DNA from: Mucilaginibacter sp. CSA2-8R
GTDB lineage: Bacteria > Bacteroidota > Bacteroidia > Sphingobacteriales > Sphingobacteriaceae
Direction: 5' to 3'
DNA: 64,000 nt
Assembly: GCF_038806765.1 (NCBI RefSeq)
Contig: NZ_CP152389.1
Span: forward strand, 4,092,001-4,156,000
Part shown: positions 25,833 to 35,835 of the stretch, in pieces
How the letters are laid out: each line of letters starts with the position of its first letter
Position numbering within the stretch: the stretch's first letter is position 1
Made by a program: the position numbers and the translations under genes
The notes under the pieces: generated by a model
Told to the model about the DNA's origin: nothing
What the model saw: the letters and a program-made list of their open reading frames with translations, nothing else
Database searches by the model: none

Positions 25833-26777
25833 ATGAAAATAAAAAAAGCTGTAATTACAGCCGCTGCCCGCGGAGAACGTTTGTACCCGGTTTCAGATAC
25901 TGTACAAAAAGCGATGCTGCCTATGGTTGATACCGATGGCTTACATAAACCTACGATACAAATTATAGCCGAAGAAGCTTTTGACAGTGGTATTGAAGAA
26001 ATTTGCGTAATCTGTGCTCCCGGCGATGCTGAGCGTTATCAAAACGCCTTTACAGCACTTAAAAATAATCTTACCAAATCGTTTAGTGGTGCCGAGTGGG
26101 CACGGCAAGAAGCAGCTAAAGTAGATCTATTTTTAGAAAGAGTGCAGTTTGCGGAACAAACTGAGGCATTGGGTTACGGGCACGCCGTATACTGTGCACG
26201 CGATTTTGTTGGCGAAGATGCTTTTTTACTGCTATTAGGCGACTACCTGTATGCCTCTAACCAAAAAGGGAAAAGATGTGCAGGCCAGTTATTGGATTTA
26301 GCCTCTGCCGAAAACTGTTCTGTTTCGGCGGTTAACCCTACACCTGAGCATCTTATTGGCCGCTACGGCACCGTAACCGGCAGGCATGTTCCGGGCAGCA
26401 CTGGTGTTTATGAGGTAGAAAAGCTGATTGAAAAACCTTCGCTAAGCCTGGCCGAACTGGAGCTGCAAACTCCGGGTTTGCGTATTGGCTATTACCTGTG
26501 CTTCTTTGGTATGCACGTGCTTACGCCGGCCATTTTTAATATATTGCAAAAACAGATTGACGAGGGTATTAACCCGGTATTACTTACCCCTGCCCTGCAC
26601 GAGCTGGCCCAAACAGAGCGTTACCTGGCACTCGAAGTACGAGGCTCGCGCTATGACCTGAGCCGTCGGCATGGGTTGTTGCGCGCGCAGGTTGCCTTAG
26701 GCCTGGCCGGCGAGGCCCATGACGAAACGTTAAGTATACTGGTCGAATTGCTGGCTGAAGCCAAAGGCCGTAAATAA
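25833..26777 (+). CDS. GalU-like sugar-1-phosphate nucleotidyltransferase, divergent signature
   Basis: A 314-residue protein of the nucleotidyltransferase family closest in layout to GalU (UTP-glucose-1-phosphate uridylyltransferase). It has KAMLPMVD and KPTIQIIAEEAFDSGIEEICVI where GalU has KEMLPLVDKP and its helix, then FAEQTEALGYGHAVYCARDFVG and LLLGDYLY (metal-binding Asp), and EKLIEKPS. The nucleotide-binding loop is unusual: where GalU has GLGTR, this protein reads ARGER, losing one Gly and the Thr. It is 14 bases upstream of the kinase/pyrophosphorylase fusion gene and surely co-transcribed. A working uridylyltransferase is likely, but altered nucleotide choice or a regulatory role is possible. 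Confidence 0.82.
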   Translation: MKIKKAVITAAARGERLYPVSDTVQKAMLPMVDTDGLHKPTIQIIAEEAFDSGIEEICVICAPGDAERYQNAFTALKNNLTKSFSGAEWARQEAAKVDLFLERVQFAEQTEALGYGHAVYCARDFVGEDAFLLLLGDYLYASNQKGKRCAGQLLDLASAENCSVSAVNPTPEHLIGRYGTVTGRHVPGSTGVYEVEKLIEKPSLSLAELELQTPGLRIGYYLCFFGMHVLTPAIFNILQKQIDEGINPVLLTPALHELAQTERYLALEVRGSRYDLSRRHGLLRAQVALGLAGEAHDETLSILVELLAEAKGRK

Positions 26778-26791
26778 TCTGCTATTTTCTG

Positions 26792-29700
26792 ATGAATATA
26801 TTTATTGAAACCATCACATCGGCAGAGCCGCAAAAACGTGATCGCTCGTTTTTTGAACTCAGCCGGCACATGCATTCGAAAGAGTTGCTCGGCGCACTGC
26901 TTGAGTTAGAAGAGTTCCGGAAAACTACACCAAACCTGTACGATAAAGTTAGAGCCATTCTGTTTTTATATGCCGGATTCCGTTTTTTCTTAATATCGGC
27001 TAAAGAAATGCCTGAAATCGGCAAGGTTCCGTATGCCGGTTTCGAAGATTTACTGGCGCGCAGGTTTGAGCAGGCTATTCATGCCTTTTACCAAGAGCTG
27101 AAAGTGCAGGGCTCTAACGCTACCCTGTTTAGTGCACTGGCAGAATGTTACCACCAGCTCTCGTTCCAAACGTTAGCCAACCAGGTGCGCAAAAGCGTAC
27201 GATCCAGCAAAGGCAATCAATGGATGTTCAGGTCGGGCAACCTGGAACAGCATCCTATTAAAATACACCCCAAACTCCTGCAGCGGCGCGAAGGCACGTT
27301 ATTTTACCCCATTTTGCACGAGCAAACCTCTGTTCGTATGGATTTAACGCACAGTGGCTGGTCAGACATTTTCTTTTTGGGAATGGATTACCCTGATGGA
27401 GCCAACGTGATAAACGTGTCTATTGACCTTGGCATGTTTGGTCGCGACAAAGATATTCGTCCACCCCTGCACAGCTACGTGCGTGTAATACCCGAACCGG
27501 TGCTGCGCGTGACCAGTATAGACTTAAATACCACTAAAGATATCACCGAGCTGGATGACTTGTTTAACTTTGGTAACGATTACCTGAGTTTGGTTAAAGC
27601 CGGAATTATAGCGTCAGGCCTTATTCCACCGTCGTTCGAAGGTACTAACCAGTCGCTCATTAGATTGCTGGCCAACATTGTTGGGCCGGGCATGGGTATT
27701 GAACTTGTTACCAGGGTAAACGATATTCCGAAAGGTTCGCGCTTTGCAGTATCTACCAACCTGTTGGGCTCTATTATTAGTTTGTTAATGCGGGCTACCG
27801 GGCAAACACGTCAATTGGAGGGCGGCTTAGAAGAAAGCGAACGCAGACTGATTGCCTCCCGCGCGATTTTAGGCGAGTGGATTGGCGGTTCGGGCGGCGG
27901 TTGGCAAGATTCAGGCGGTGTATGGCCGGGCATTAAAGCTATCCACGGCACCTTTGCCCACGAAGGCGACCCTGAGTTTGGCACCAGCAAAGGCTCCCTG
28001 TTGCCTAAACATGAAATTTTAACCGGCGACAGAGTACACCCTGAGTTTTACGACCGGATAACCAACTCACTGGTACTAATGCATGGCGGTATGGCCTCTA
28101 ACGTAGGCCCAATACTGGAAATGGTAACCGAAAAGTATTTGCTCCGGTCCGAAAAAGACTGGGTTGCACGTCAGCAAACTAATCAAATTTTTAATAATAT
28201 CCTGGAGGCTATCAAAGAGGGTGATATTAAAAAGCTGGCCGGCAATACAGAAAATAACTTTTTTGGCCCCATTAAAACCATTATTCCGTGGGCTTCTACG
28301 TACTTTACCGAGCAGATTATTAGTAAGGCGAAGCAAAGATTTGGTGCCGACTATTATGGCTTCCTGATGCTGGGCGGTATGTCGGGCGGTGGTATGGGTA
28401 CATTCGTCAATCCCGAAAAATACGAGGCATCTAAAACCCAAATGCTCGAAATACTCAGCGAAACGCGGCAGGAACTCGCAGCATCGATGCCTTTTGCCAT
28501 GAGCCCGGTAGTATACAACTGGAGCATCAACCATAAAGGGAGCTGGAGCACGCTACATGAGGGTAACGAGGCGCTGATGCCTGAGCAATACTATGGTATT
28601 CACGTATCTGGTTTAGTGAAAAAAGACCCGGCGGCTGTTTCATACATCCGTCGTGCCGAAATTGATTATTTTACCACACATTGCGAGCAAAACAACCAGG
28701 CTTACCCGTTGCTGCGCACTATAGTGAGCAACCTGTTCCAGGTTTCCGACCCATCGAGCCAGGGCAACCAATCTGTTGAGCATCAAAAAGCCGATACTGT
28801 TAAAAAAGAAAACGGCTTCGACTTTATTCAGCACGAAGAAATACGCGAAGAAATTCAGAAAGGCCGCATAGGACTATCGCGCAACAGGCTACCGGCCGAA
28901 ACGCTGATTGAGGATGTAGAACCCGGCGAGATCAGTACTATAGAACAGGTTGAAGCAACTGCCGAAGGGGTTGCCGCTATTAAAGCCGGTAAAGTGGCCG
29001 TCATGAGCCTGGCAGCCGGCATAGGTACCCGCTGGACTAAAGGTGCAGGTGTTATTAAAGCTATCAATCCGTTTGTGGAAATGGCAGGCAGGCATCGCAG
29101 CTTTTTAGAGATACATCTGGCAAAAACCAAAAAAACTGCTGAAAAGTTTGGCACCCATATGCCGCACGTAGTCGCTACCAGCTACCTCACCCATGCACCT
29201 ATACAAAGCAACCTGAACGAAACGCATAACTTTGCTTATGACGGACCCGTATATCTGTCGGCAGGTCGTTCGATAGGTCAGCGCTTTGTGCCGATGGAAC
29301 GCGATTTGCGCTTTTTATGGGAAGATATGCCACAGGAAACCTTGGACGAAAACAAGCAGAAGGTACGCGATGCGGTAAGGCAGAGCATGATAAGCTGGGC
29401 CAAAGCTAAAGGCGAAGGCAGCGATTATGTAGACAACGTAGCTTCGCAGCGGTTTTCGCCGTTGGGGCATTGGTATGAGGTGTCTAACCTGCTCAGAAAC
29501 GGTACCCTGGCTAAATTACTGGCCGAGCATCCGCAGGTAGAAACACTGATGCTACACAACATTGATACCTTGGGCGCTGATATTAACCCGGCTGCACTCA
29601 GCTATCACCTGCAATCGGGCAATGTGCTGACTTTTGAGGTTATCCCCCGCCACATTGACGACCGCGGCGGCGGTTTAGCAAAAATTAACAATAAACTACG

Positions 29701-30124
29701 CTTGCTCGAAGGTTTGGCCCAACCTCATGAAGAGGATGAGCTAAAACTAAGCTATTACAACTCCAACACTACCTGGATACAGATTGACCCGCTGCTTGCG
29801 CTTTTTGGCCTTACCCGCCAGGACCTTCAGCAGGGTGATGCCTTGCAACTGGCCAAAGCTGTACGTACCGTGGCGCACCGTATCCCGACGTATGTGACTA
29901 TTAAAGATGTAAAATACCGCTGGGGCCACGCACAGGAGGACATCTACCCGGTTGCTCAGATTGAAAAGCTATGGACGGACATGACCGCCCTGAGCGACCT
30001 TAAATGCGGCTACTTAATTGTACCCCGCTTGCGCGGCCAGCAAATGAAAGACCCGGCCCAGCTTGATGCCTGGGTAACGGATGGCAGTAAAGACTATGTA
30101 GAATCACTATGTGATTTCGATTGA
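26792..30124 (+). CDS. Probable bifunctional GHMP-type sugar kinase / UDPGP-type sugar-1-phosphate uridylyltransferase
   Basis: A 1110-residue soluble protein. Residues 1-160 are helical and unassigned. From about 180 the sequence looks like a GHMP kinase of the fucokinase/heptokinase type: RMDLTHSGWSDIFFLG and a following NVSIDLG match the substrate-binding start, GGSGGGWQDSGGVWPG (about 367) matches the phosphate-binding loop, and LGGMSGGGMGTFVN (about 528) matches the C-terminal Gly-rich motif. After a linker (about 630-730) a UDP-glucose-pyrophosphorylase-like domain begins with VMSLAAGIGTRWTKGAGVIK (about 737), then GHWYEVSNLLRNGTLAKLL and LMLHNIDTLGADIN. Such a protein would phosphorylate a free sugar and activate it to a UDP-sugar. 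This resembles Bacteroides FKP in logic but with the domain order reversed. The GTG/ATG choice is clear; the sugar is unknown. Confidence 0.78.
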   Translation: MNIFIETITSAEPQKRDRSFFELSRHMHSKELLGALLELEEFRKTTPNLYDKVRAILFLYAGFRFFLISAKEMPEIGKVPYAGFEDLLARRFEQAIHAFYQELKVQGSNATLFSALAECYHQLSFQTLANQVRKSVRSSKGNQWMFRSGNLEQHPIKIHPKLLQRREGTLFYPILHEQTSVRMDLTHSGWSDIFFLGMDYPDGANVINVSIDLGMFGRDKDIRPPLHSYVRVIPEPVLRVTSIDLNTTKDITELDDLFNFGNDYLSLVKAGIIASGLIPPSFEGTNQSLIRLLANIVGPGMGIELVTRVNDIPKGSRFAVSTNLLGSIISLLMRATGQTRQLEGGLEESERRLIASRAILGEWIGGSGGGWQDSGGVWPGIKAIHGTFAHEGDPEFGTSKGSLLPKHEILTGDRVHPEFYDRITNSLVLMHGGMASNVGPILEMVTEKYLLRSEKDWVARQQTNQIFNNILEAIKEGDIKKLAGNTENNFFGPIKTIIPWASTYFTEQIISKAKQRFGADYYGFLMLGGMSGGGMGTFVNPEKYEASKTQMLEILSETRQELAASMPFAMSPVVYNWSINHKGSWSTLHEGNEALMPEQYYGIHVSGLVKKDPAAVSYIRRAEIDYFTTHCEQNNQAYPLLRTIVSNLFQVSDPSSQGNQSVEHQKADTVKKENGFDFIQHEEIREEIQKGRIGLSRNRLPAETLIEDVEPGEISTIEQVEATAEGVAAIKAGKVAVMSLAAGIGTRWTKGAGVIKAINPFVEMAGRHRSFLEIHLAKTKKTAEKFGTHMPHVVATSYLTHAPIQSNLNETHNFAYDGPVYLSAGRSIGQRFVPMERDLRFLWEDMPQETLDENKQKVRDAVRQSMISWAKAKGEGSDYVDNVASQRFSPLGHWYEVSNLLRNGTLAKLLAEHPQVETLMLHNIDTLGADINPAALSYHLQSGNVLTFEVIPRHIDDRGGGLAKINNKLRLLEGLAQPHEEDELKLSYYNSNTTWIQIDPLLALFGLTRQDLQQGDALQLAKAVRTVAHRIPTYVTIKDVKYRWGHAQEDIYPVAQIEKLWTDMTALSDLKCGYLIVPRLRGQQMKDPAQLDAWVTDGSKDYVESLCDFD

Positions 30125-30136
30125 TATCAAGCTAAC

Positions 30137-30173
30137 AAACTAAGCGCTATTCCATGGGCATAGCGCTTAGTTT
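30137..30173 (+). terminator. Intrinsic terminator after the fusion gene
   Basis: AAACTAAGCGCTAT (30137-30150) pairs exactly with 30160-30173 across a 9-base loop, followed by TTTAAAC. It lies 13 bases after the stop codon and closes the two-gene sugar-nucleotide unit. Confidence 0.85.
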
Positions 30174-31032
30174 AAACAAAATCTTATACAACACGGTAGT
30201 GTATAGTGCATTCTAAATTAAAAGACAACTGTTCGGCACTTAACCCCCAAGTTCCCTACCAAGAATAGCCTTAAACAGTAATACTGATTTGACCGATCTG
30301 CAATGGCAATTGCAGAAGGCGCCGTTTAAGAATTATTGAAATTAACCCAAAGCCCGATAATTGCTTTTGCGATTTACCTACCTATTATTATAATTCGGTT
30401 TCGTTTTGTCTATAATCTCTGCTTACTCGGGCAGATGCTTGGATAGTTCAACATCCCAAGTAATTGTTAGATAAACTGGATAGAGGTGTATAATTGCCTA
30501 CATAACTTCACCTATTTCCGACCGAAACAGTGCAATCTCTTAACAGACTTTTACAAGCTTTTAGACGTTAGAGGCTTTTTTGATCCTAATAATTTAGCAT
30601 CGAATTAGTAATTGTGTATTGATCAATTTGTTGTCTATAGATGAGGAGTCCAACATTATTGGCATGATACTTTTTGAGCAAGTTATGATTAAGTCCTGCT
30701 TTAAATAAAATGTAGTATAAGGTTGTGTTAATATTTTATAAAATAAGCGTGGCGCAATGTCAACATTCTTTTGTCTGAATAATAATAAACTTTGAATGTT
30801 TGTAATTGCTACCTGTACTCCCCTTCGTCAACAATCTAAGGTTGTAACAAAATTTCATAAAAGGTATATTTCTGTACAAATTTTAGCCAATAATGAGGGT
30901 ATATTGTGTAATTTGCGACCATTCTACATCACACATTTAAAGGCATTGTCATCTCCCGAATTCTATTTAGCCGTAAGCCTTTAATACAAATTCCATTAAA
31001 TATTACAGCAAACACATTCGCTAATCTTTTCT
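30174..31032. other. Long intergenic region upstream of SusC gene, no gene recognised
   Basis: About 860 bases with many stops in all frames. A 62-codon frame at 30796-30984 lacks any recognisable character and I do not call it. A small palindrome CTGCAAT-GGCA-ATTGCAG lies at about 30298-30315. Near 30908 the sequence TAATTTGCG resembles, imperfectly, the Bacteroidota -7 element. The stretch probably holds the regulated promoter and leader of the SusC-SusD-MFS unit. Confidence 0.45.
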
Positions 31033-34000
31033 ATGAATAAAAATCTACTCATTTTTATTGTTGTTTTTATAAGCAATCATTTATTTGCTCAAACCCGAAA
31101 TTTGCACGGAACGGTAACAGAATCGGGTACAAAAGCCGTTTTACCAGGCGTTTCTATAACTATTAAAGGAACGAGTATCGGAACAACCACTGATCAGGAG
31201 GGCCGGTATACCATCAATGCGCTCCCAACGGCCGGCACCTTGGTTTTCTCGTATACCGGTATGCAAACAAAAGAAGAAACAATCGGGCAGCAGTCTATCA
31301 TCAACGTGCAGCTAACGCCCGACACGAGGCAATTGCGTGAGGTTATTGTAAACGCTATTGGTGTTGAGCAGGAGCGCGATAAATTCGGCTCTTCTGTATC
31401 TACTGTGAAAGGGAAAAATATTGCACAAAGCGGCGAAACCAGCTTGTTACAGGGCATGAGCGGTAAAATATCAGGCGTACAGATTACGCGCAACAGCGGA
31501 GATCCGGGTGCAGGTGCCTACATTCAGATCAGAGGCCAGAATACGATTACCGGTAACGCACAGCCATTGTTTATTGTTGATGGCATGCCGGTAAGCAACT
31601 CGAGCGATAATTTGGGTGCCGCTGCAGCTAACGGGATTGTACAGCAGTCACGCATCGGCGATATAAGTCCGGAAGAAATTGAAAGTGTAGAAGTACTGAA
31701 AGGTGCATCGGCAGCAACTCTATGGGGAACCCGTGCAGCCAACGGCGTAATCATTATTAAAACAAAAAGAGGCCGTAACACGGATGGCAAGTTGAACATT
31801 ACCTATAAATCAACAGTGTCGTTTGATCGGGTTAACAAAATGCATCCGCTACAAACCACCTACGGCAATGGGTCTGATGGGTTTTACCGACAAGGTGATA
31901 AATTGAGTTTTGGTGATTTGATTGCCGCCCGTACGGGTGGTGCCGACACCTATATTACCAACCCTGCTGCCGCAGGCTACCAGGGGTTTGTAACTTTCCC
32001 GGATGGATCAACGCGATATGCTATTGCATCCGGCAATACAGCCAATCCTCATGGCGGCAAAAATTCAACTGATGTTTTCGACCATAATCAGGATGTATTT
32101 CAAACCGGTCATTTTTTTGACAATAACATCACCCTAAGCGGCGGCGACAGCCGTTCAACTTTTTTAATAAATTATGGCAACCTCACACAAGACGGTGTTG
32201 TAAAAACATTTAGCCGTTATGTGCGGAACAACGCCCGGGTTAACGCCTCTACCAGGTTTAACAACTGGCTCAAAGCATCTGCAAACATCGGCTATACCAA
32301 AACATACTCATTACGTAACCAGGAGGGAGATAATGTTGATGGTATCTTGTTAGGTGCTACCCGTACCCCACCCGATTTCAATAATGCTTATTATACAGGT
32401 ACCTACACCTCACCAACCGGCGAGATATTCAACAACGCGCACGTATCATACCGTAACCCGCTGGGCAAAGATTTAGGTACAATTTATTCAAACCCGGTCT
32501 GGAATGTTAACAACAACCGCAACAGCAGTGATGTAGACCGTATTATCGGGGTACTTGAACTTAATGCCAATCCGTTATCATGGTTAACCCTCACCGGCCG
32601 CACAGGCATTGATAATTTTACTGATGACCGCACGGAAAGGTTTGCCCGAAACTCGGCCTTATTTTTAAATGGCTACCTGTCTAAAACTCTGCTTACCGAA
32701 AAGCAGTTTAATACAGATGCATTTGCCAGTGCCAGCAAAACTTTAAGTAACCAGTGGCGGGGCTCGCTGTTACTGGGCGTTAACTACAATAACCGGCGGC
32801 GCACTACCCGGTCTGATGCCATTTCAAATTTAATTGTGCCTACAGCACCCGATATTTTAACCAATGCCTTAAACTCTAATTTGATAGCCGGTAATACCAC
32901 TTCACTGATGCGTACGTACGCTTACTACTTACAAAGTGATTTAGAGGCCTATGATATGTTTTACTTAACCCTGTCGGGACGTAACGAAAGCGCCTCTACA
33001 TTTGGCAAGCAAACCAGCAATAGTTTCTTCTTCCCTTCGGCAGCATTAGCCTGGCAGCTAACCAAAATAAAGGGTTTGGATAGTTCGCCGATCCTGAGCT
33101 TCGCCAAACTCCGGGTGAGTTGGGGGCAGGTAGGCATTCAACCGCAGCCTTATCAAAATTTAACAACGTTTAGTCCGGCTGTTTACAGTGATACATTTAC
33201 CCGTGGCCTAACCTCCACCAGCGCTCTTTATGGAGGTGGTTACAGCCGAAGCACTATAGAGGGCAACAATTTTTTAAAGCCCGAAAGAAAAACAGAAACG
33301 GAGCTGGGTTTAGATATAAGACTACTGCAAAACCGCATCAGCTTGTCAGCCACTGCTTATACCAACAAAACCAAGGATGTGATTTTGGCATTAAATGTGC
33401 CCAACGAAACAGGGTTTACGGTTCGCAACTCAAACGCCGCTGTACTATCCAACAAAGGGTTTGAGCTGGATATCAACGGTGATGTAATCGCTCAAGCCGC
33501 TTTCAGGTGGAACATCTCAGGTAACTTTGCAGTAAACAGAAGCCTTGTAAATTCACTGGCCGGAGCCTCGGTATACACACTTCCCGACAGTTTTATACAA
33601 AACGCATCTCTTATCCCCGGTCAGCCTTTCGGTGTATTCTATTCAACCGACTTTTTAAAGAATGCTTCCGGAAAATATGTACTTGACGCAAACGGGTTTC
33701 CGCAGGCCGGTATCAGCAATGAGGTAATTGGTAACCCCAACCCAAAATGGCAGGGCGGCCTGGGCAGCACGGTTAGCTACAAAAACCTGTCGCTTTACGT
33801 TCTGTTTAGCCGTGTGGCAGGTAACGATTTTTTTAATGGTACACGGGGGTCCCTTTATAGCATTGGCACCCATGCAGACCAAGGTAACACCGTTATTGCA
33901 CCCACTGGTGGTTTACGCGACGTGACCGGCAAACTAATACCGGCCGGTACAGCTTTTCAGGGGCAAATTGCTGATTTTGGAGCCGGCCCTGTGGCTATTA

Positions 34001-34314
34001 ATCAAGCGTGGTGGCAAGGCCGTGGTTCTGCCAGTAACACAGCCTCGTATAAGCAATTTGTAGAGAATGCCAGTGCAACCCGGCTACGCGAGGTTACGCT
34101 TACCTATAGCCTAAACAGTGCCGCATTTAAACGTACCACGCATTTATCCGGAATTGATTTCAGTGTAACCGGCCGTAATTTATTGTTGTGGACTCCTTAT
34201 TCAGGCACCGATCCGGAACTGAATGTTACCGGTGCCGGTTTAGCCCGCGGGCAAGACTGGTTTACCAATCCTAACACGCGCTCATGGTTATTCTCTATAC
34301 AAATCAGATACTAA
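31033..34314 (+). CDS. SusC/RagA-family TonB-dependent outer-membrane transporter
   Basis: A 1093-residue nutrient importer. The signal peptide ends at HLFAQ (residue 20). A carboxypeptidase-regulatory-like domain follows (LHGTVTESGTKAVLPGVSIT to about 95), then the plug with LLQGMSGKISGVQITRNSGD, GAYIQIRGQNTI and PLFIVDGMPV, and the SusC-specific ESVEVLKGASAATLWGTRAA. The rest is a beta barrel ending in an aromatic-containing strand (SWLFSIQIRY). It pairs with the SusD gene 30 bases downstream. No anti-sigma or ECF gene and no glycan hydrolase is adjacent, so the ligand cannot be guessed from context. Confidence 0.96.
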   Translation: MNKNLLIFIVVFISNHLFAQTRNLHGTVTESGTKAVLPGVSITIKGTSIGTTTDQEGRYTINALPTAGTLVFSYTGMQTKEETIGQQSIINVQLTPDTRQLREVIVNAIGVEQERDKFGSSVSTVKGKNIAQSGETSLLQGMSGKISGVQITRNSGDPGAGAYIQIRGQNTITGNAQPLFIVDGMPVSNSSDNLGAAAANGIVQQSRIGDISPEEIESVEVLKGASAATLWGTRAANGVIIIKTKRGRNTDGKLNITYKSTVSFDRVNKMHPLQTTYGNGSDGFYRQGDKLSFGDLIAARTGGADTYITNPAAAGYQGFVTFPDGSTRYAIASGNTANPHGGKNSTDVFDHNQDVFQTGHFFDNNITLSGGDSRSTFLINYGNLTQDGVVKTFSRYVRNNARVNASTRFNNWLKASANIGYTKTYSLRNQEGDNVDGILLGATRTPPDFNNAYYTGTYTSPTGEIFNNAHVSYRNPLGKDLGTIYSNPVWNVNNNRNSSDVDRIIGVLELNANPLSWLTLTGRTGIDNFTDDRTERFARNSALFLNGYLSKTLLTEKQFNTDAFASASKTLSNQWRGSLLLGVNYNNRRRTTRSDAISNLIVPTAPDILTNALNSNLIAGNTTSLMRTYAYYLQSDLEAYDMFYLTLSGRNESASTFGKQTSNSFFFPSAALAWQLTKIKGLDSSPILSFAKLRVSWGQVGIQPQPYQNLTTFSPAVYSDTFTRGLTSTSALYGGGYSRSTIEGNNFLKPERKTETELGLDIRLLQNRISLSATAYTNKTKDVILALNVPNETGFTVRNSNAAVLSNKGFELDINGDVIAQAAFRWNISGNFAVNRSLVNSLAGASVYTLPDSFIQNASLIPGQPFGVFYSTDFLKNASGKYVLDANGFPQAGISNEVIGNPNPKWQGGLGSTVSYKNLSLYVLFSRVAGNDFFNGTRGSLYSIGTHADQGNTVIAPTGGLRDVTGKLIPAGTAFQGQIADFGAGPVAINQAWWQGRGSASNTASYKQFVENASATRLREVTLTYSLNSAAFKRTTHLSGIDFSVTGRNLLLWTPYSGTDPELNVTGAGLARGQDWFTNPNTRSWLFSIQIRY

Positions 34315-34344
34315 TATTAAGCCTCGGCTAATCAATAATTTTTT

Positions 34345-35775
34345 ATGAAAAAGCATTTCATTGTCATTATCATATTTGCTATAGTTAACACCAGTTTACT
34401 GAGCAGTTGCAAAAAACTGTTTAACACTCCCGATATCAACAGCAATCCCAACGCCGTTACTGATGTAGATTTGCCAACGTTGTTAGGTGGTACTATGCTG
34501 GGCGTATCATTGCTTCATGAAGACACCGACGTTCGGATAGCTTCTATTTGGGCAGGCGAACTTAACGGCCTGGCACGTGCACATTTAGGCTTTGCCCAGT
34601 ACATTGTTTCGTCGCAAAATTTTACCTGGAACCCGCTTTACCCAGTGGCTGGCCAGGCCAGGCTGATTCAGACCAAAGCCGATGCTTTAGGCAATAAATG
34701 GGCAAAAGGTATAGGCCAGGTGCTTGAAGCACTGGTTATTGCTAAAGCCACCGCGCTATATGGCGATGTGCCCTACACTCAGGCATTTAATGCGGTGCAA
34801 TACCCCACGCCTGTTTTTGATAAACAAGCAGATATTTACAATGCTTTACAGGCGGTATTAAATGATGCTATTACCAACCTGTCTTCCCCCACCGGCTCAG
34901 CATACCCTGCAAAAGATTTTATTTTTAAAGGAGACGTCAAAAAATGGAGAGCGCTTGCCAACAGCCTGAAAGCCCGTTTATATTTACATACAGGTAACTA
35001 TGCCCAAGCCATCAGCTTTGCCCAGTTAGGCATAAGCGGAACTGACGGAGATGCTTTAACGCCGCATGGTACAGGTATAGGGGTAGATATTAATCAGAAT
35101 TATGACTTCTTTGCCGTTTCGAGGATTGGTGACGCCGGGTTTGATGGAGCATACCTGCCCAAACTGATGCAATCCAGGATACGTTCGGGCAATACAAAAA
35201 CAGACGAAACAGCCTTATATAATTTTTATTTCAGAACAGGTATAACTACACCCACCAGTTTAGATGCCAATACGGTTGACGGAGCATTTACAGCGAACGC
35301 CGCACAACCTATCATGACCTACTTTGAAACTCAGTTAATTTTAGCAGAAGCCCAAGCCCGCAGCGGTGCAAATGATGAGGCATTGGCAGCATTAAACCGC
35401 GTTAGGGCCGTTTTGGCAGCAGGCACCATCAATGGCAAGAGCCTCCCAACTGCTGGCCGCCGATATGATGCTTACACCTTGACTGATTTTAGCGCAGCAG
35501 GGCTGGCCAATCCTACCCGGGCAGCTACTACTCAGCTGGCACTACTTTATGAAATTATCAGCCAGCGTTATATTACTTTGTTAATGCAATACGAAGCTTT
35601 TAACGATTACCGGCGTTTGGCCTCGGCACAACCTGTGGTACAATTGCCAATTGCGCTTTACAGCGGCACCAGCAAACCGCAAAGGTTTATCTATCCTCAA
35701 ACAGAAATTAACACCAACCCTAATGTACCTAAGCCATTGCCAGGCCAGTTTGTAAAAACCTCAATTTTTCCGTAA
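34345..35775 (+). CDS. SusD/RagB-family surface lipoprotein
   Basis: A 476-residue ligand-binding lid for the SusC partner. The lipoprotein signal ends LLSSCKK (Cys22). The mature protein has the TPR-rich SusD fold, with WAKGIGQVLEALVIAKATALYGDVPYTQAFN, a hallmark of the SusD/RagB second-type group, and LYLHTGNYAQAISFAQLGI in the middle. The C-terminal part has LLYEIISQRYITLLMQ and FNDYRRLA. It lies between SusC and an MFS gene on the same strand with short spacers, so all three are probably co-transcribed. Confidence 0.94.
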   Translation: MKKHFIVIIIFAIVNTSLLSSCKKLFNTPDINSNPNAVTDVDLPTLLGGTMLGVSLLHEDTDVRIASIWAGELNGLARAHLGFAQYIVSSQNFTWNPLYPVAGQARLIQTKADALGNKWAKGIGQVLEALVIAKATALYGDVPYTQAFNAVQYPTPVFDKQADIYNALQAVLNDAITNLSSPTGSAYPAKDFIFKGDVKKWRALANSLKARLYLHTGNYAQAISFAQLGISGTDGDALTPHGTGIGVDINQNYDFFAVSRIGDAGFDGAYLPKLMQSRIRSGNTKTDETALYNFYFRTGITTPTSLDANTVDGAFTANAAQPIMTYFETQLILAEAQARSGANDEALAALNRVRAVLAAGTINGKSLPTAGRRYDAYTLTDFSAAGLANPTRAATTQLALLYEIISQRYITLLMQYEAFNDYRRLASAQPVVQLPIALYSGTSKPQRFIYPQTEINTNPNVPKPLPGQFVKTSIFP

Positions 35776-35835
35776 TGCATCGGCTACATTGATAGCGTTA
35801 CCCATGACTACACCGTATCATTTGAAATTGATTTT

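Noticed and set aside
28076..28534. 152-codon minus-strand frame within the kinase/pyrophosphorylase fusion
   Set aside because: Shadow of a 1110-residue coding frame with complete motifs; no independent evidence.
30796..30984. 62-codon plus-strand frame before the SusC gene
   Set aside because: No recognisable domain, odd composition and no conserved start context; most likely chance in a non-coding leader.
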